Of a DNA stretch of 64,000 nt, positions 9,312 to 17,845 are shown piece after piece (within the stretch, counting starts at the first letter, position 1; the number at the start of each line of letters is the position of its first letter). The position numbers were made by a program, and so were the translations under genes. The stretch comes from Flavobacterium sp. LHD-85 (lineage in GTDB: Bacteria; Bacteroidota; Bacteroidia; Flavobacteriales; Flavobacteriaceae). The stretch spans positions 266,276 to 330,275 of the forward strand of contig NZ_JAVFVR010000006.1 in NCBI RefSeq assembly GCF_030929595.1, written 5' to 3'. The notes below the pieces were generated by a model. It searched no databases. It saw nothing but the letters and a program-made list of their open reading frames with translations, and was not told the DNA's origin.

Positions 9312-10799
9312 ATGGATAGTCCGGTTGAAATTCCTTTTAAAAGCTTTATTCAGCTTAAACCAGAAGAAAGCACTGCTATTTATCTGCAGCTCGTTTTTGA
9401 ATTTATCAAAGCCATACAAACAGGTTTTCTTCCCGAAGGCACCAAACTTCCCGGTACCAGAATTTTATGTAAAGTACTTTCTGTTAACCGAAACACTTTA
9501 ATCAAAGCCTTTCAGGATTTAGAATCACAAGGCTGGATTGAAACACTTCCGAACAAAGGAACTTTTATTTTATCTCAGCAAAAACAAAAAAACAAAGCTG
9601 AATTTACCGTCTCTAAAGAGCAAAATGTATCTCAAGATAATATTGGTTTTGGTTTTCAGCGTTCAACTATTCTTGAAAGTCCAATTGAAGTCAGTAACCT
9701 TCCGTATCAGTTTAATGACGGAATGCCGGATTTACGATTGGTTCAAACCGATGTTTTGGCCAGATTATATGTTTCGAAATTAAAAAGAAGAAAAACATCT
9801 AAAACCTACGAACAGATAGAACTGCGTTCGCATTCGAATTTTAAAACTCATTTTTCTAATTATCTGAATCTTACGCGAGGAATTCGTATTTCAACTTCAA
9901 ATCTTCTTACGGCAAGCAGTCACGAAATTGCTTTGTATCTGGTTACAAAGGTACTTATTACTCCAGGCGATAAAGTCATCGTAGCTTCGCCGGGATATTA
10001 TATGTCAAACATGACATTGACTAATACGGGAGCGCAGATTATTTCTATTCCCGTAAATGAAGACGGAATTGATACTAAACGCTTAAAAGAAATCTGCGAA
10101 ACAACCAAAATCAGGGTTTTATACTTAACATCCAATTATCATTATCCGACCACTATTTCGCTTAGCGCTAAAAAAAGAATTGAAGTTCTGGAATTGGCCA
10201 ATCAATACGGATTTGTGATTCTAGAAGACGATTACGATTTTGAGTTTCATTACGATAATAATCCTGTTTTGCCTTTGGCTGCTTTTGATTCCAACCAAAA
10301 AGTGGTTTATATCGGTTCTTTCGGAAGATCATTACCATCTGGATTCAGTTATGGTTTTGTGGCCGCTCCTGCCGAATTTATCAAAGAACTAGAAAAGCAT
10401 CAAAACATTCTTGAACCTAGAATTGACGTTATAAAAGAACAAGTTTTAACCGAATGGATTACCGAAGGCGAAGTGCATCGTCTTTCTAAAAAAAATAAAA
10501 AAATCTATAAAGAACGACGCGATCATTTTGTTGCGATTCTTAATGAAAAACTAAAAGGCAAAATCAAATTTAAGATTCCGCCAAGAGGATTGGCAATTTG
10601 GGTCGAATGGCTGGATCATTTTAATCTGGTGCAATTTCAAAAAGAATGTTCCAAACAGGGTTTATTTCTGCCAAAGACCATTTTATACCAAACCAAAAAC
10701 CTCACCGCTACACGTTTAGGATTCGGAAATTTGGAAAAAGAAGAAATGGAAAAAGCGATTGCTATTTTGAGTGAATGTCTTGCCATTATCACACAATAA
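9312..10799 (+). CDS. MocR/GntR-type regulator with aminotransferase-like domain; PLP lysine replaced by arginine
   Basis: The 495-aa protein has an N-terminal GntR winged helix (residues about 20-85, with KLPGTRILCKVLSVNRNTLIKAFQDLE) joined to a fold-type I aminotransferase-like domain. Recognisable parts of the latter are TASSHEIALYLVTKVL, PGDKVIVASPGYYMSN, YLTSNYHYPTT and LEDDYDFEFHYD. The segment that normally carries the PLP-binding lysine (GTFSK in the second MocR of this window) reads GSFGRSLPSGFSYG, with R339 in the lysine position. The protein should therefore not form the usual internal aldimine. It may be a PLP-independent regulator or bind another ligand. It starts 146 bp after nagX and could control the salvage cluster, but no operator is evident. 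Confidence 0.88.
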   Translation: MDSPVEIPFKSFIQLKPEESTAIYLQLVFEFIKAIQTGFLPEGTKLPGTRILCKVLSVNRNTLIKAFQDLESQGWIETLPNKGTFILSQQKQKNKAEFTVSKEQNVSQDNIGFGFQRSTILESPIEVSNLPYQFNDGMPDLRLVQTDVLARLYVSKLKRRKTSKTYEQIELRSHSNFKTHFSNYLNLTRGIRISTSNLLTASSHEIALYLVTKVLITPGDKVIVASPGYYMSNMTLTNTGAQIISIPVNEDGIDTKRLKEICETTKIRVLYLTSNYHYPTTISLSAKKRIEVLELANQYGFVILEDDYDFEFHYDNNPVLPLAAFDSNQKVVYIGSFGRSLPSGFSYGFVAAPAEFIKELEKHQNILEPRIDVIKEQVLTEWITEGEVHRLSKKNKKIYKERRDHFVAILNEKLKGKIKFKIPPRGLAIWVEWLDHFNLVQFQKECSKQGLFLPKTILYQTKNLTATRLGFGNLEKEEMEKAIAILSECLAIITQ

Positions 10800-11130
10800 T
10801 AAACACTTTAAATTACTGACAATTATATAAATTGTAAATTTAATCCTATAACAGAAAAAAGGGCTGTTGAAAGTAACTTTGAAATAGAGTTTTTATTCAA
10901 AAAAGACTTATTGAATTTTTATGTGATTACTGATCTTCTATTGTTATGGAACATCAAAATAGTATGGGTAAAGAAGCTACCAATTTCGCCACTCAGTACA
11001 CTTATTTCAGGGGTTATCAGTGGTGTAATTGGCATATTCAGCTGGATTATTCGATTTAAAAGCAGCCAAGTATCAACCCCCAATTGACTTTAACGGTTGC
11101 GATATTCAGCTGTTCTTTACCCATATTTTT
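10800..11130. other. Intergenic stretch with inverted copies of a short motif, possible gene remnants
   Basis: About 330 bp carry no convincing gene. TATGGGTAAAGAA occurs at 10964-10976 and again inverted near 11112-11125. Each copy opens a short frame: one on plus from 10946 reading MEHQNSMGKEATN..., the other on minus reading MGKEQLNIATVKVNWGLILG. The two similar peptides facing each other suggest decayed fragments of small genes or an inverted duplication. I could not assign a family. Confidence 0.3.
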
Positions 11131-11133
11131 TGC

Positions 11134-11168
11134 AAAAAAAAAGACCTCAACAAATGAGATCTTTTAAT
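11134..11168 (-). terminator. Intrinsic terminator of metNIQ
   Basis: Downstream of the metQ stop codon on the minus strand there is an imperfect stem AAAAGATCTC / GAGGTCTTTT followed by a run of T (seen on plus as nine A at 11134-11142). Confidence 0.75.
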
Positions 11169-11184
11169 TGGAAATACTATTTTC

Positions 11185-11997
11185 TTACCAGCCTTTTACC
11201 GCTCCGCCTTTAAATTCCTGCTCGGCTGCTTTCTCCACTTCTGGAGATTGAAAAGCTTGTAAAAACTGTTTCACTTTTTCTTCGTTTTTATTGTCTTCAC
11301 GGCTTACCACCAAATTTACGTAAGGCGAGTCTTTATCTTCAATAAACAAAGCATCACGAGAAGGAACCAATCCAGCTGCAGAAGCAAAAGTATTGTTGAT
11401 AATAGCGATAGAAACATTCTCATCGTCTAAAGCTCTTGGCAATTGAGGCGCTTCCAATTCTAAGATTTTTAAGTTTTTAGGATTGCCAACAATGTCTGTT
11501 ACTTTTGGCAATAAACCAACGCCATCTTTCAACTTCAATAATCCGTTTTTCTGTAAAAGCAATAAAGAACGTCCTCCGTTTGTTGGATCATTTGGAATAA
11601 TAATCGTGCTTTCATTTTTTAATTCAGAAAGGCTTTTTATTTTTTTAGAATAACCAGCAATAGGATACACAAATGTATTCCCGATAATGGCCAATTTGTA
11701 GCCTCTTTGTTTCGATTGTTCATCCAAGTATGGCTTGTGCTGAAAAGCATTCGCATCAATATCTCCTTGGCTTAAAGCTTCGTTTGGAATAACATAATCG
11801 TTGAAAGAAACCAATTCAACTTCCAATCCGAATTTTTCTTTGGCTACTTTTTTAGCCGCTTCTGCCACTTTCAATTCTGGTCCTGATGCCACTCCCACTT
11901 TTATAAAATGAGGATCGTTATTTTTACTTTTTCCGCAATTGGATAAAACAAGCACCAAAGCCAAAACCCCAGCTATTTTTAAAATATTTCTTTTCAT
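11185..11997 (-). CDS. metQ: Methionine-binding lipoprotein MetQ
   Basis: The 270-aa NlpA-family lipoprotein has the lipobox LSNC at residues 18-21. Family motifs seen are VGVASGPE near the mature N-terminus, ELVSFNDYVIPNEAL, DIDANAFQHKPYLD and IPNDPTNGGRSLLLLQ. It binds D- or L-methionine in the periplasm and delivers it to MetNI. It is the last gene of the metN-metI-metQ operon, 63 bp after metI, and is followed by a terminator. Confidence 0.95.
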   Translation of the reverse strand: MKRNILKIAGVLALVLVLSNCGKSKNNDPHFIKVGVASGPELKVAEAAKKVAKEKFGLEVELVSFNDYVIPNEALSQGDIDANAFQHKPYLDEQSKQRGYKLAIIGNTFVYPIAGYSKKIKSLSELKNESTIIIPNDPTNGGRSLLLLQKNGLLKLKDGVGLLPKVTDIVGNPKNLKILELEAPQLPRALDDENVSIAIINNTFASAAGLVPSRDALFIEDKDSPYVNLVVSREDNKNEEKVKQFLQAFQSPEVEKAAEQEFKGGAVKGW

Positions 11998-12060
11998 AAT
12001 AATTATATCTTTTTTAAATTTTAAACTTCAAACATTTGACTTTTGACTTTCGACTAACTT

Positions 12061-12714
12061 TTATCTATGATCGAATCGTTTTGATAATCTGTCTCCAGCA
12101 AACTGAATTACGAATACCAGAATAACCAATAAAGCCAAAACTGAATTCATTGTTACAGCATCATAACCAATATAACCGTACTGGTATCCAACTTGTCCTA
12201 AACCGCCTGCACCGACAGCTCCGCCCATTGCAGAATATCCGACAAGGGTAATTAAAGTAATTGAAGCTGCATTGATTAAAGAAGGCAATGCTTCTGGCAA
12301 TAATACTTTGTACACAATTTGCAAAGGAGTTGCCCCCAAAGCTCTTGCTGCTTCAATTAATCCTGAAGGAAGGCTTAACAAACTATTTTCTACCAATCGG
12401 GCAATAAATGGCGCTGCACCAATGCTCAAAGGAACCAAAGCGGCACTCACACCAATAGATGTTCCAACAATGGCACGTGTAAACGGAATCATCCAAACAA
12501 TCAGAATAATGAATGGAATAGAACGAAAAACGTTTACCACTACCGATAATGTTCTGTTTAAAACTGGCTGTTCTAGAATTTGATTTTTACGAGTTAAGAA
12601 CAATAAAATTCCTGTTGGAAGTCCTAACAAAAAACCGAAAAAGCCCGATACAAAGGTCATAACAATGGTTTCCCATGTTCCTTTTAACAATAAATCTATA
12701 AGTGAATCAGACAT
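12061..12714 (-). CDS. metI: Methionine ABC transporter permease MetI
   Basis: The 217-aa permease has about five transmembrane helices and the EAA loop ([22 protein letters not shown]) that contacts the MetN ATPase. It overlaps the end of metN by 8 bp (12707-12714), which is typical of translational coupling. Length and motifs match the MetI family. Confidence 0.95.
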   Translation of the reverse strand: MSDSLIDLLLKGTWETIVMTFVSGFFGFLLGLPTGILLFLTRKNQILEQPVLNRTLSVVVNVFRSIPFIILIVWMIPFTRAIVGTSIGVSAALVPLSIGAAPFIARLVENSLLSLPSGLIEAARALGATPLQIVYKVLLPEALPSLINAASITLITLVGYSAMGGAVGAGGLGQVGYQYGYIGYDAVTMNSVLALLVILVFVIQFAGDRLSKRFDHR

Positions 12715-13738
12715 AACCTAAAATTTCTGTTTTAATGTGTTTTGAATTAAAATATTGAATGGCGGCATCGTAATTTTCGCGTTTCCCTGAAAGCTCAATC
12801 AGCATAACGCCAAAATTCACTTCGCCTGCCTGATCCATTTGTGCGCTGACGATTTTGAAATCAGTATCAAAAAGTCTTGAAACTTCTGAGATAACAGGCT
12901 CGTTAACCGATTTTCCTGTCATTTCCAGTTTCAATAACGGATTCAGATTTCCGCTGTCTTCTTTTTGCAATTTTTCTTGATACACAGACGGAACTTCGAT
13001 ATGAAGAGAAGAAGAAATAAATTCTCTTGTCAATTCATGTTTTGGGTCTGCAAAGATTTCGCCAACACTTCCCTGCTCGATTAATTTTCCATGACTGATA
13101 ACCGCAACTTCATCACAAATAGATTTTACAACTTCCATTTGGTGTGTGATCAGTAACACCGTAATATTCAAACGTTTGTTAATGTCTTTCAGTAAATTTA
13201 AAATCGATCTTGTTGTTGCAGGATCAAGCGCGCTTGTCGCTTCATCGCACAATAAAACTTTCGGATTATTGGCTAAAGTTCTTGCAATGGCAACTCTTTG
13301 TTTCTGTCCGCCCGAAAGGCTTGCCGGATAATCGTTGGCTTTTTCTGCCAATCCAACCAATTGCAATAATTCTAAAACACGTGTTTTGATTTCACTTTTT
13401 GACGTTCCAGCCAATTCTAGCGGAAAAGCCACATTTTCGAAAACCGTTCTCGAAGAAAGTAAATTGAAATGCTGAAAAATCATTCCGATTTGTCTTCTTT
13501 CAATCGCCAGTTCTGCGTTTGATAACTGCATCAAAGCTTTTCCGTCAACGATAATTTCGCCAGAAGTTGGTCTTTCCAACAAATTTACGCAACGAATCAG
13601 CGTACTTTTTCCTGCTCCGGAAGTTCCAATTACACCAAAAATTTTCCCTTCAGGCACCTTTAGAGAGACATCAGACAGAGCAGCAACAATTCTGTCTTTC
13701 TGATGAAAAGTTTTGGTTACATTTTTTAATTCAATCAT
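12707..13738 (-). CDS. metN: Methionine ABC transporter ATPase MetN
   Basis: The 343-aa ATPase has Walker [10 protein letters not shown] (residues about 36-44), Q-loop IFQHFNLL, signature LSGGQKQR, Walker B VLLCDEAT and switch LITHQ. A C-terminal NIL (ferredoxin-like) domain occupies residues about 265-343; in E. coli this domain binds methionine and inhibits transport. The gene is preceded by a strong terminator only about 13 bp before the ATG and by a Met-rich leader peptide, which points to attenuation control. Confidence 0.95.
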   Translation of the reverse strand: MIELKNVTKTFHQKDRIVAALSDVSLKVPEGKIFGVIGTSGAGKSTLIRCVNLLERPTSGEIIVDGKALMQLSNAELAIERRQIGMIFQHFNLLSSRTVFENVAFPLELAGTSKSEIKTRVLELLQLVGLAEKANDYPASLSGGQKQRVAIARTLANNPKVLLCDEATSALDPATTRSILNLLKDINKRLNITVLLITHQMEVVKSICDEVAVISHGKLIEQGSVGEIFADPKHELTREFISSSLHIEVPSVYQEKLQKEDSGNLNPLLKLEMTGKSVNEPVISEVSRLFDTDFKIVSAQMDQAGEVNFGVMLIELSGKRENYDAAIQYFNSKHIKTEILGYV

Positions 13739-13752
13739 TCTTTACAGTTTAA

Positions 13753-13790
13753 AAACAAAAAAGCCTTCCATTAATTAGTTGAAAGGCTTA
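13753..13790 (-). terminator. Attenuator terminator immediately upstream of metN
   Basis: On the minus strand AAGCCTTTC and GGAAGGCTT form a 9-bp stem (13762-13789, one G-U pair) with an AACTAATTAAT loop, followed directly by TTTTTTGTTTTT. It lies between the leader ORF and the metN ATG, so metNIQ is expressed only on read-through. The 5' arm (TAAGCC, minus strand, 13785-13790) is complementary to GGCTTA at the end of the leader ORF (13820-13825), which gives a possible anti-terminator. Confidence 0.8.
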
Positions 13791-13818
13791 TTCGAAATAA
13801 ATTTTATCATTTTATATA

Positions 13819-13908
13819 TTAAGCCAGATCAATAAATACCATTGCAACAGCATAGCACATCATGTTGCAACGATAATAATTATTCATTTTCTGGTTATCT
13901 TTCTTCAT
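13819..13908 (-). CDS. Met-rich 29-aa leader peptide of metNIQ
   Basis: This short frame, MKKDNQKMNNYYRCNMMCYA... ending IDLA, has five Met codons in 29, two of them adjacent, plus two Cys. It ends within the putative anti-terminator arm: the last codons GCT TAA form part of GGCTTA. Inside it, TTGCAAC/GTTGCAA (13842-13848 and 13864-13870) form a hairpin that encloses the tandem Met codons. The expected logic follows classical attenuation. With scarce Met-tRNA the ribosome stalls at the Met codons, GGCTTA pairs with the terminator arm and metNIQ is read. With ample methionine the ribosome reaches the stop, covers GGCTTA, and the terminator forms. Translation is not proven; the arrangement is the evidence. 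Confidence 0.65.
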   Translation of the reverse strand: MKKDNQKMNNYYRCNMMCYAVAMVFIDLA

Positions 13909-13916
13909 AGCGAGTG

Positions 13917-13924
13917 CAAATTTA
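13917..13924 (-). promoter_or_regulatory. Bacteroidota -7 element upstream of the metNIQ leader
   Basis: The minus strand reads TAAATTTG, an exact match to the TAnnTTTG -7 consensus of Bacteroidota sigma factors. The leader ATG follows only 8 nt after it, so the transcript would have almost no 5' UTR. No strong -33 TTTG is seen at ideal spacing. Confidence 0.45.
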
Positions 13925-13994
13925 AATAGTTATTTTCAATTTTTAGCTATAAATCATTAAAACTTTTATTAACCTATCAATGTAGTAGGTTATT

Positions 13995-14165
13995 TTTAAA
14001 TTCCAATCACTAAATTCCAAATTCCAATCTTAGTTTAAATTCCAATTTTAGAAATTCCAAATTCCAATCTAAGTTTTAAGTTCCAATATTGAAACTCCAA
14101 ATTCCAATCTTGAGAATCGAAATTCCAAAATCTAAATCTCAAAATCCAAATTTTATTTCAATTCA
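13995..14165. repeat. ATTCCAA repeat array
   Basis: About 170 bp consist mainly of AATTCCAA units, often doubled as AAATTCCAAATTCCAATCT, separated by short A/T-rich linkers. Several units have decayed (CTCCAA, GTTCCAA, AATCCAA). The array fills the gap between the met leader and the lipoprotein gene. Short relatives of the motif occur right after two other stop codons (7801 and about 55293). Confidence 0.75.
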
Positions 14166-14170
14166 AAAAA

Positions 14171-14222
14171 AAATCCAAATTCCAATTTGTCCGAAGCTTC
14201 GGAATTGGAATTTGGAATTTCA
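14171..14222 (-). terminator. Long palindrome, likely terminator of the 14245 lipoprotein gene
   Basis: The palindrome is centred on GAAGCTTC (14193-14200). The arms AAATCCAAATTCCAATT and AATTGGAATTTGGAATTT pair over about 22 bp with a 2-nt bulge. It starts 23 bp after the minus-strand stop codon. It is made of the same ATTCCAA unit as the adjacent array, so it may be both repeat and terminator. Confidence 0.6.
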
Positions 14223-14244
14223 AAAATTTGGAATTTAAAAAAAA

Positions 14245-15249
14245 CTAGTTGTTCTGTTCTGCAATTACAGACTTATTCAATTTTATTACTCTGATTTTTT
14301 TATTGGTGTTATCCGACAAGAAAATACGATCCTCAAGCTGAGCTGTACTCACAATAGTCCCAAACGGATTTTGTCCTAAAATATCAGAAACGCTTAAAAC
14401 CGCTTTGTAATTCATTTTATTGAATTCCGATTTTGGATATAATTTTAAATAAGATGCACTTCCTACATTTTCTGAAGTAACTGCCCACTCTTTACTGAAC
14501 GATACTGCAATAGGCTTGATATCTACAAATTGTACTTTTTGCGGCTCAATAGGAGTTGTTAACGAAGCGGCAGCATTAGCCTTAATGTTGGCAATGTTAT
14601 AATACAAATAACTCTTTGCATCTCTTCCTGCTACAACTAGATTTCCGTCAAAAATATCCATTGAATACACTTCTGTATATCCGTTTAAAGTATTCAATTT
14701 GGCAATAGGTTTTAAATTCCAATCGCTTGTTTCTGTAATTTGCGTAGCATCAAGAACCTTTATGCTCTTTTCTTTTTCTTTTACAAATACCAATCCGTCT
14801 TTTGCTACCACACCAAAAACGTGAACAAACGTTTGCCACCACTGACCGTTTCCAACCGTGCTGATTCCAGCATTTGTGATTTCATCAAAAACAAATAATC
14901 TCGATTCTGTACTACCTACATAAATACGTCCATTATCAATAGAAACTGAAGTCAAACTTGTTAAAGGAATTGTTGTTGTTCCTTTTGTGTATTCTTTTAT
15001 TGTTTTAATGTGAGCCAATGTCAAAGCATTAAAAATCTCTAGCACATTTCCGTTAATCACATACAATTTCTCGTTTGCAATAGCGATTCCTTTTGGATCA
15101 AAAGCTTCTGTACTTCCTGGAATATTTTCGTTAGTAATAGAAGCTTCATCTGTTGGATAATAGTATGTATAATCTTTAGATGCTGCGTCGTCTTTACTGC
15201 AATTTGTAAACAAACAAAGTGCTAGAATTAGGGGCAGAATATGTTTCAT
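14245..15249 (-). CDS. Lipoprotein, probable beta-propeller, function unknown
   Basis: The protein is 334 aa long from the ATG at 15249, which gives MKHILPLILALCLFTNC, a clean lipobox; a start at 15273 would add eight residues and overlap the upstream gene. The mature part has repeated strands of the form IAIANEKLYVINGN, VSIDNGRIYVGST, VVAKDGLVFVKEK, MDIFDGNLVVAGRD and AQLEDRIFLSDN, like the blades of a WD40/YVTN-type propeller. It is 14 bp downstream of the metzincin lipoprotein and surely co-transcribed. A surface or periplasmic binding role beside the protease is likely, but no specific function can be given. Confidence 0.75.
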   Translation of the reverse strand: MKHILPLILALCLFTNCSKDDAASKDYTYYYPTDEASITNENIPGSTEAFDPKGIAIANEKLYVINGNVLEIFNALTLAHIKTIKEYTKGTTTIPLTSLTSVSIDNGRIYVGSTESRLFVFDEITNAGISTVGNGQWWQTFVHVFGVVAKDGLVFVKEKEKSIKVLDATQITETSDWNLKPIAKLNTLNGYTEVYSMDIFDGNLVVAGRDAKSYLYYNIANIKANAAASLTTPIEPQKVQFVDIKPIAVSFSKEWAVTSENVGSASYLKLYPKSEFNKMNYKAVLSVSDILGQNPFGTIVSTAQLEDRIFLSDNTNKKIRVIKLNKSVIAEQNN

Positions 15250-15263
15250 GTGTAGTTTATATT

Positions 15264-16478
15264 TTAGTTCCATTTTCCTTCACCTTTATATTTAAGTAAA
15301 AATGGATTTTTAGGATTAATGGTAAATACTGGTTTTTTGTAAGTTCCTTTTACGTAAGCCGTTTTTGTATACGTTTTTAAAACGTCTGGATCTGTAAATG
15401 GAAGGTCATTTAAATGAATCAAGTATTTATAAAAATCTGTCAGCATTTCCTGCTGGCCTCCGCCTTCTCCGCTATTTGCTAAATTACTGCTATGGCTAAA
15501 GCCAATATGATGCGAGTATTCGTGTGACCAAACAGACATTTCTCCAACCCAATGTCCAGTTACATAGCCCGATTCCCATTGCGATGCAAGATTTCCTCCG
15601 CCCCAAGCAGAATCTCCTCCAACCATTGCCATCCAAACGGTTCTTTTATCTAGATAATTCCAGTATATTTTTTCGATTTCTTCTTTAGAATAATAATCGT
15701 AAACACCGTCTTTATCTTCGGCATTTCCGTGCCAGTTTAATGCGCCGTTTATACCTGTTCCAGCCGTTGCAGCCTGTTCCTGTTTGTATTTGTCAAAATT
15801 GGTAAAAGTGCTATAATACAAAGGATGACTCAACGCATAAGAGTAGTTGATAATCATGGTGATTGCTTCTTTTGCTAAAGCTGGATTCATTGGAAGGAAT
15901 TTCCCTAGTTCATTAATATGGTAGCCATCATGAAATTGAACCAAATGCGTCGATTTTATCTTTTTGAATTTCTTAAATAAAGGATCTTCTGATTCTATAG
16001 AAAATTCAATTGCTCCAGATGAAAATCCTTCAATTTTATCGATGGTTACAGTATTTCCTGTTTCCGATAAATAATCGTTTTTCTGTTCCGTTAAAGGAAT
16101 TTTATGAAATGAACGGTGAAAAGCAGGAACTTTTGAAAAACTAAAAAGCAAAAATTTCTTATCGTAATTCGGCAGTTTTGCATATACTTTTACATCTGTC
16201 AGCCCAACTGGAGAATAAAGTGAAACTTGTACAGAATCTTTTCCTTTTTGAATAACTTGAAACGGCTCATTAACTCTAAACCAGCGATCTGCTTTATTGT
16301 ACATAATTGAAGGATCTTCGTTATCCTCAAACATGGTCATTGGTTTATTTTCTGCAGGTAAAGCTGTGGCATCAATACTTGGCAGATAATTTGGCTTGTA
16401 CGAATCTCCATCGTCGCTACAGCCCAAAATAATACTTGCCAATAGGGCAAGCACAAAAAAGTGAGTGTTTTTTCTCAT
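15264..16478 (-). CDS. Metzincin-type zinc protease lipoprotein
   Basis: The 404-aa protein starts at 16478, where MRKNTHFFVLALLASIILGC is a lipoprotein signal; the longer frame to 16547 lacks support. HEYSHHIGFSH (residues 319-329) matches HExxHxxGxxH, with three zinc-binding histidines and E320 as general base. A methionine in GGGQQEMLTDF about 20 residues on could be the Met-turn. The N-terminal 200 residues resemble a beta-rich accessory region. It forms an operon with the propeller-like lipoprotein. The substrate is unknown. Confidence 0.82.
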   Translation of the reverse strand: MRKNTHFFVLALLASIILGCSDDGDSYKPNYLPSIDATALPAENKPMTMFEDNEDPSIMYNKADRWFRVNEPFQVIQKGKDSVQVSLYSPVGLTDVKVYAKLPNYDKKFLLFSFSKVPAFHRSFHKIPLTEQKNDYLSETGNTVTIDKIEGFSSGAIEFSIESEDPLFKKFKKIKSTHLVQFHDGYHINELGKFLPMNPALAKEAITMIINYSYALSHPLYYSTFTNFDKYKQEQAATAGTGINGALNWHGNAEDKDGVYDYYSKEEIEKIYWNYLDKRTVWMAMVGGDSAWGGGNLASQWESGYVTGHWVGEMSVWSHEYSHHIGFSHSSNLANSGEGGGQQEMLTDFYKYLIHLNDLPFTDPDVLKTYTKTAYVKGTYKKPVFTINPKNPFLLKYKGEGKWN

Positions 16479-16634
16479 CAGTATGTCAGTAGGTTTGGGG
16501 TTAAATATCCATGCAAAACTATAAACATACTTTGTATATACAAGCAAATTGAAAGAAAAATACCAATCAAAAGTTTACTGAAAATATTTTTTCAATAAAC
16601 TCCCACTATACTTAAAGATCAGGTTTTAAAGTTT

Positions 16635-17756
16635 CTATTCCCTAAAATCTAAAGTTTTGATTGTAGTTAAATCCGAATCAAACTCTACAAAACTTGCAGG
16701 AAAACCTAAACTGATTTTTCCTACTTTATTTTGCATACCAATTGCCGCTGCAACTCTTGTAGTTGCCATTTTTATTGCTTCGTCTGCAGAAACATGCAAA
16801 TGGTTATAAGCATTTTGCACTGCTTCTGTCATTGAAATTGAAGCTCCTGCAAGATTTCCGTCATCATTTCTGTAAAAACCGTCTACTAAGTGCGCATCAA
16901 AATTATCCCATTTAAAATTGGCAACTTTTCGTCCTAAAAATGTAGCATCGCTAATTAAGAAGAATTTATCCTGTTTTAGTTTGTATGCTATTTTTGCAGC
17001 AGCATAATCGCAATGCACGCCGTCTAAAATTACTGGAGCATAAACTTCTTCATTTTCAAAAACTGCTCCCACCAAACCTGGCTCACGATGCCCGAACTGT
17101 GTCATGGCATTGAATAAATGTGTTACAAGATTTATTCCTTTTGCGAAATAAGGTTGCACTTCTTTATGTGATATTGTCGAATGCCCAATTGAAATTGTAA
17201 TACCGCTTTCAATCAGCATATTTAATTGTTTTTCTGTAAAACATTCAGGAGCTATCGTTATCACTTTGATAACATCTTTTCCTTTACTGATGATTTCTTG
17301 AAGTTCTTCATCAGTCGGTTTTCGTACCTGATCAATGCTATGTGCACCACGTCTCTGCGGATTTAAAAATGGCCCTTCTAAATGCATTCCGATTACGCCA
17401 TTCTGATGTTTTTTCATGTAATTGCGAACCGCTTTAATTCCATCTAAAATAGTTTCTCTTGATGAAGATATCAAACAAGGTAAAACATGCGTTGTGCCGT
17501 ATTTCATACTGGCATCATAAATATCCTGAATGGTTTCTTCGTTTGGAGTCTGACTGAAATAATACTTTTCTCCACCATTAATCTGGATATCTATAAATCC
17601 TGCTGAAAGATGATTTCCGCCCAAATCTATTGTCTTGATATCGTTTGGAATTTCTTTCTGCACCGAAATAATAGTTCCGTTTTCTACAACTACAACTCCA
17701 TTCTCTATTATTTCTTCTCCTGTGTGTACAACAGCATTTATAATCGCTTGTTTCAT
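16635..17756 (-). CDS. nagA: N-acetylglucosamine-6-phosphate deacetylase NagA
   Basis: The 373-aa amidohydrolase converts GlcNAc-6-P to glucosamine-6-P and acetate. It shows GFIDIQINGG, GMHLEGPFLNPQRRGAH (metal-binding Glu), the metal-ligand histidines in SIGHST and THLFNAM, HREPGLVGA and the catalytic Asp in LISDATFLGR. The length matches the family. It would take the GlcNAc-6-P made by MurQ (2047-2874). It is a single gene here, with no nagB beside it. Confidence 0.95.
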   Translation of the reverse strand: MKQAIINAVVHTGEEIIENGVVVVENGTIISVQKEIPNDIKTIDLGGNHLSAGFIDIQINGGEKYYFSQTPNEETIQDIYDASMKYGTTHVLPCLISSSRETILDGIKAVRNYMKKHQNGVIGMHLEGPFLNPQRRGAHSIDQVRKPTDEELQEIISKGKDVIKVITIAPECFTEKQLNMLIESGITISIGHSTISHKEVQPYFAKGINLVTHLFNAMTQFGHREPGLVGAVFENEEVYAPVILDGVHCDYAAAKIAYKLKQDKFFLISDATFLGRKVANFKWDNFDAHLVDGFYRNDDGNLAGASISMTEAVQNAYNHLHVSADEAIKMATTRVAAAIGMQNKVGKISLGFPASFVEFDSDLTTIKTLDFRE

Positions 17757-17845
17757 TTTTGGTTCATTTCTTATAACGTTCCAAAGTTAAATATTATAAG
17801 TTTTAAGCAAAACAAACTGTTTTAAAATCGTCAGAAATAATTTGG

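Noticed and set aside
10856..10890. Possible insertion-sequence end (GGGCTGTTGAAAG)
   Set aside because: It resembles some IS ends, but no transposase, second end or target duplication is present.
13740..13925. SAM riboswitch or T-box in front of metN
   Set aside because: No SAM-I/II core motifs or T-box (specifier loop, TGG-type box) are visible; the Met-rich short frame with terminator is a better explanation.
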